From Phoronis australis (Eukaryota; Phoronida; Phoronidae), in assembly GCA_002633005.1 (NCBI GenBank), contig NMRA01000460.1:58672-112738 (forward strand): a DNA stretch of 54,067 bases. The letters are read 5' to 3'. The translations under genes and the position numbers were made by a program. Positions 53,517 through 54,067 of this stretch are shown one piece after another; position 1 is the first letter of the stretch, and each line of letters starts with the position of its first letter. The notes under the pieces are model-generated. The model did no database searches. It was given only the letters and a program-made list of their open reading frames with translations, and had not been told where the DNA came from.

Positions 53517-54067
53517 GTAAGTATACTGGGGAACCCAATGGTAGCGAGGACAACATACGTCACCAAATCGCTTCGCGTATCTGTCACCGTGTAAAATTTG
53601 CACATTACAATCGGCAAAAAATCACTCAAAAATGCAATAAATGTGAATAAAAATTAATTCAAAGTATGAAATAATACGTTATTTTACTTAAATGTTAGTC
53701 TTTTTTCGTCGCAAAATCCGTTTAATAATACTTTGCACGAGTTTTTTGCAGCAACGTGACCGACATTTCAAAGCAAAATGGTCGCCGGTAAAAACAACTG
53801 GTATTTGATTTTCAACTCAGGAGAAGACTAAACTCTCGAATTTTGGCGTGAAACTTCGTGAACTTGTAGAGGAAACCCTTGCGCACGTTATTACGTAAGT
53901 ATTTTTCACTTTCGTCGTCTTAAAAGTTGAAAAAGTTGCCAGTTCCCGCGACCTTCAACTTTGACCTGAATTAATTGGTACATTTCCTAATTTGCGCACA
54001 TAATGAATCGTATTGCGCACTAAAGGGTTCATCAATGAACTATTTCAAACACTTGTTGCAAACGGGC
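53517..54067. other. ATP5PD intron (right edge)
   Basis: Starts gtaagt. No sequence matching the next part of subunit d (expected after a phase-2 acceptor) was found. The acceptor-like ttttcaactcag near 53820 leads to an early stop in the required phase. Confidence 0.5.

Noticed and set aside
53761-53900. Second ATP5PD exon after the acceptor ttttcaactcag
   Set aside because: In the required phase it reaches a stop after about ten codons and does not resemble subunit d.

Overview
The window looks like nuclear DNA of an invertebrate animal. It is AT-rich, has GT-AG introns of about 0.8 to 7 kb, short exons, several families of degenerate interspersed and tandem repeats, and genes from animal families (GT10 fucosyltransferase of the FUT10/FUT11 type, PTRHD1, ATP synthase subunit d, a MANSC-domain protein). 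A marine deuterostome such as a hemichordate is a guess only. No bacterial-type operons, CRISPR arrays or intact rRNA/tRNA genes were seen.

Layout. (1) About 0.8-16.6 kb, minus strand: the 5' part of a secreted or type-I membrane protein. Five coding exons (signal peptide, MANSC domain, EGF-like domain, two small Ser/Thr-rich linker exons) were found by matching splice sites and reading phase; the gene runs off the left edge. (2) 23.3-27.2 kb, plus strand: complete two-exon PTRHD1, whose intron appears to be of the GC-AG class. (3) 30.2-52.9 kb, minus strand: a complete FUT10/FUT11-like fucosyltransferase. Four shared exons (TM anchor, stem and start of the catalytic domain, catalytic core, GT10 signature) are followed by THREE different intact terminal exons (44.6, 36.1 and 30.2 kb). 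Each has its own phase-0 acceptor and stop codon, predicting proteins of 484, 479 and 480 residues with interchangeable C-terminal lobes. This is the most interesting system in the window. (4) 53.4 kb to the right edge, plus strand: first coding exon of ATP5PD, divergent from the fucosyltransferase with 474 bp between start codons, suggesting a bidirectional promoter.

The rest is intron or intergenic DNA full of mobile-element debris. It includes a 1.6-kb TTAA-flanked DNA transposon carrying a broken THAP-domain ORF (37.2-38.8 kb), a 144-bp MITE nested in an older repeat (40.1 kb), foldback elements (1.9-2.3, 41.4 and 52.2 kb), other terminal-inverted-repeat elements (28.0 and 31.7 kb), tRNA-like repeats (20.8, 29.7-30.0 and 46.1 kb), minisatellites (11.9 and 49.3 kb), and arrays of a repeat whose unit contains a core close to the CTCF consensus (8.6-9.7, 14.4-15.1, 39.6-41.3, 45.5-46.8 kb). 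Two of those arrays lie between the shared fucosyltransferase exons and its alternative ends.

All exon calls come from reading splice sites, phase and family resemblance by eye; no alignments or transcript data were available.
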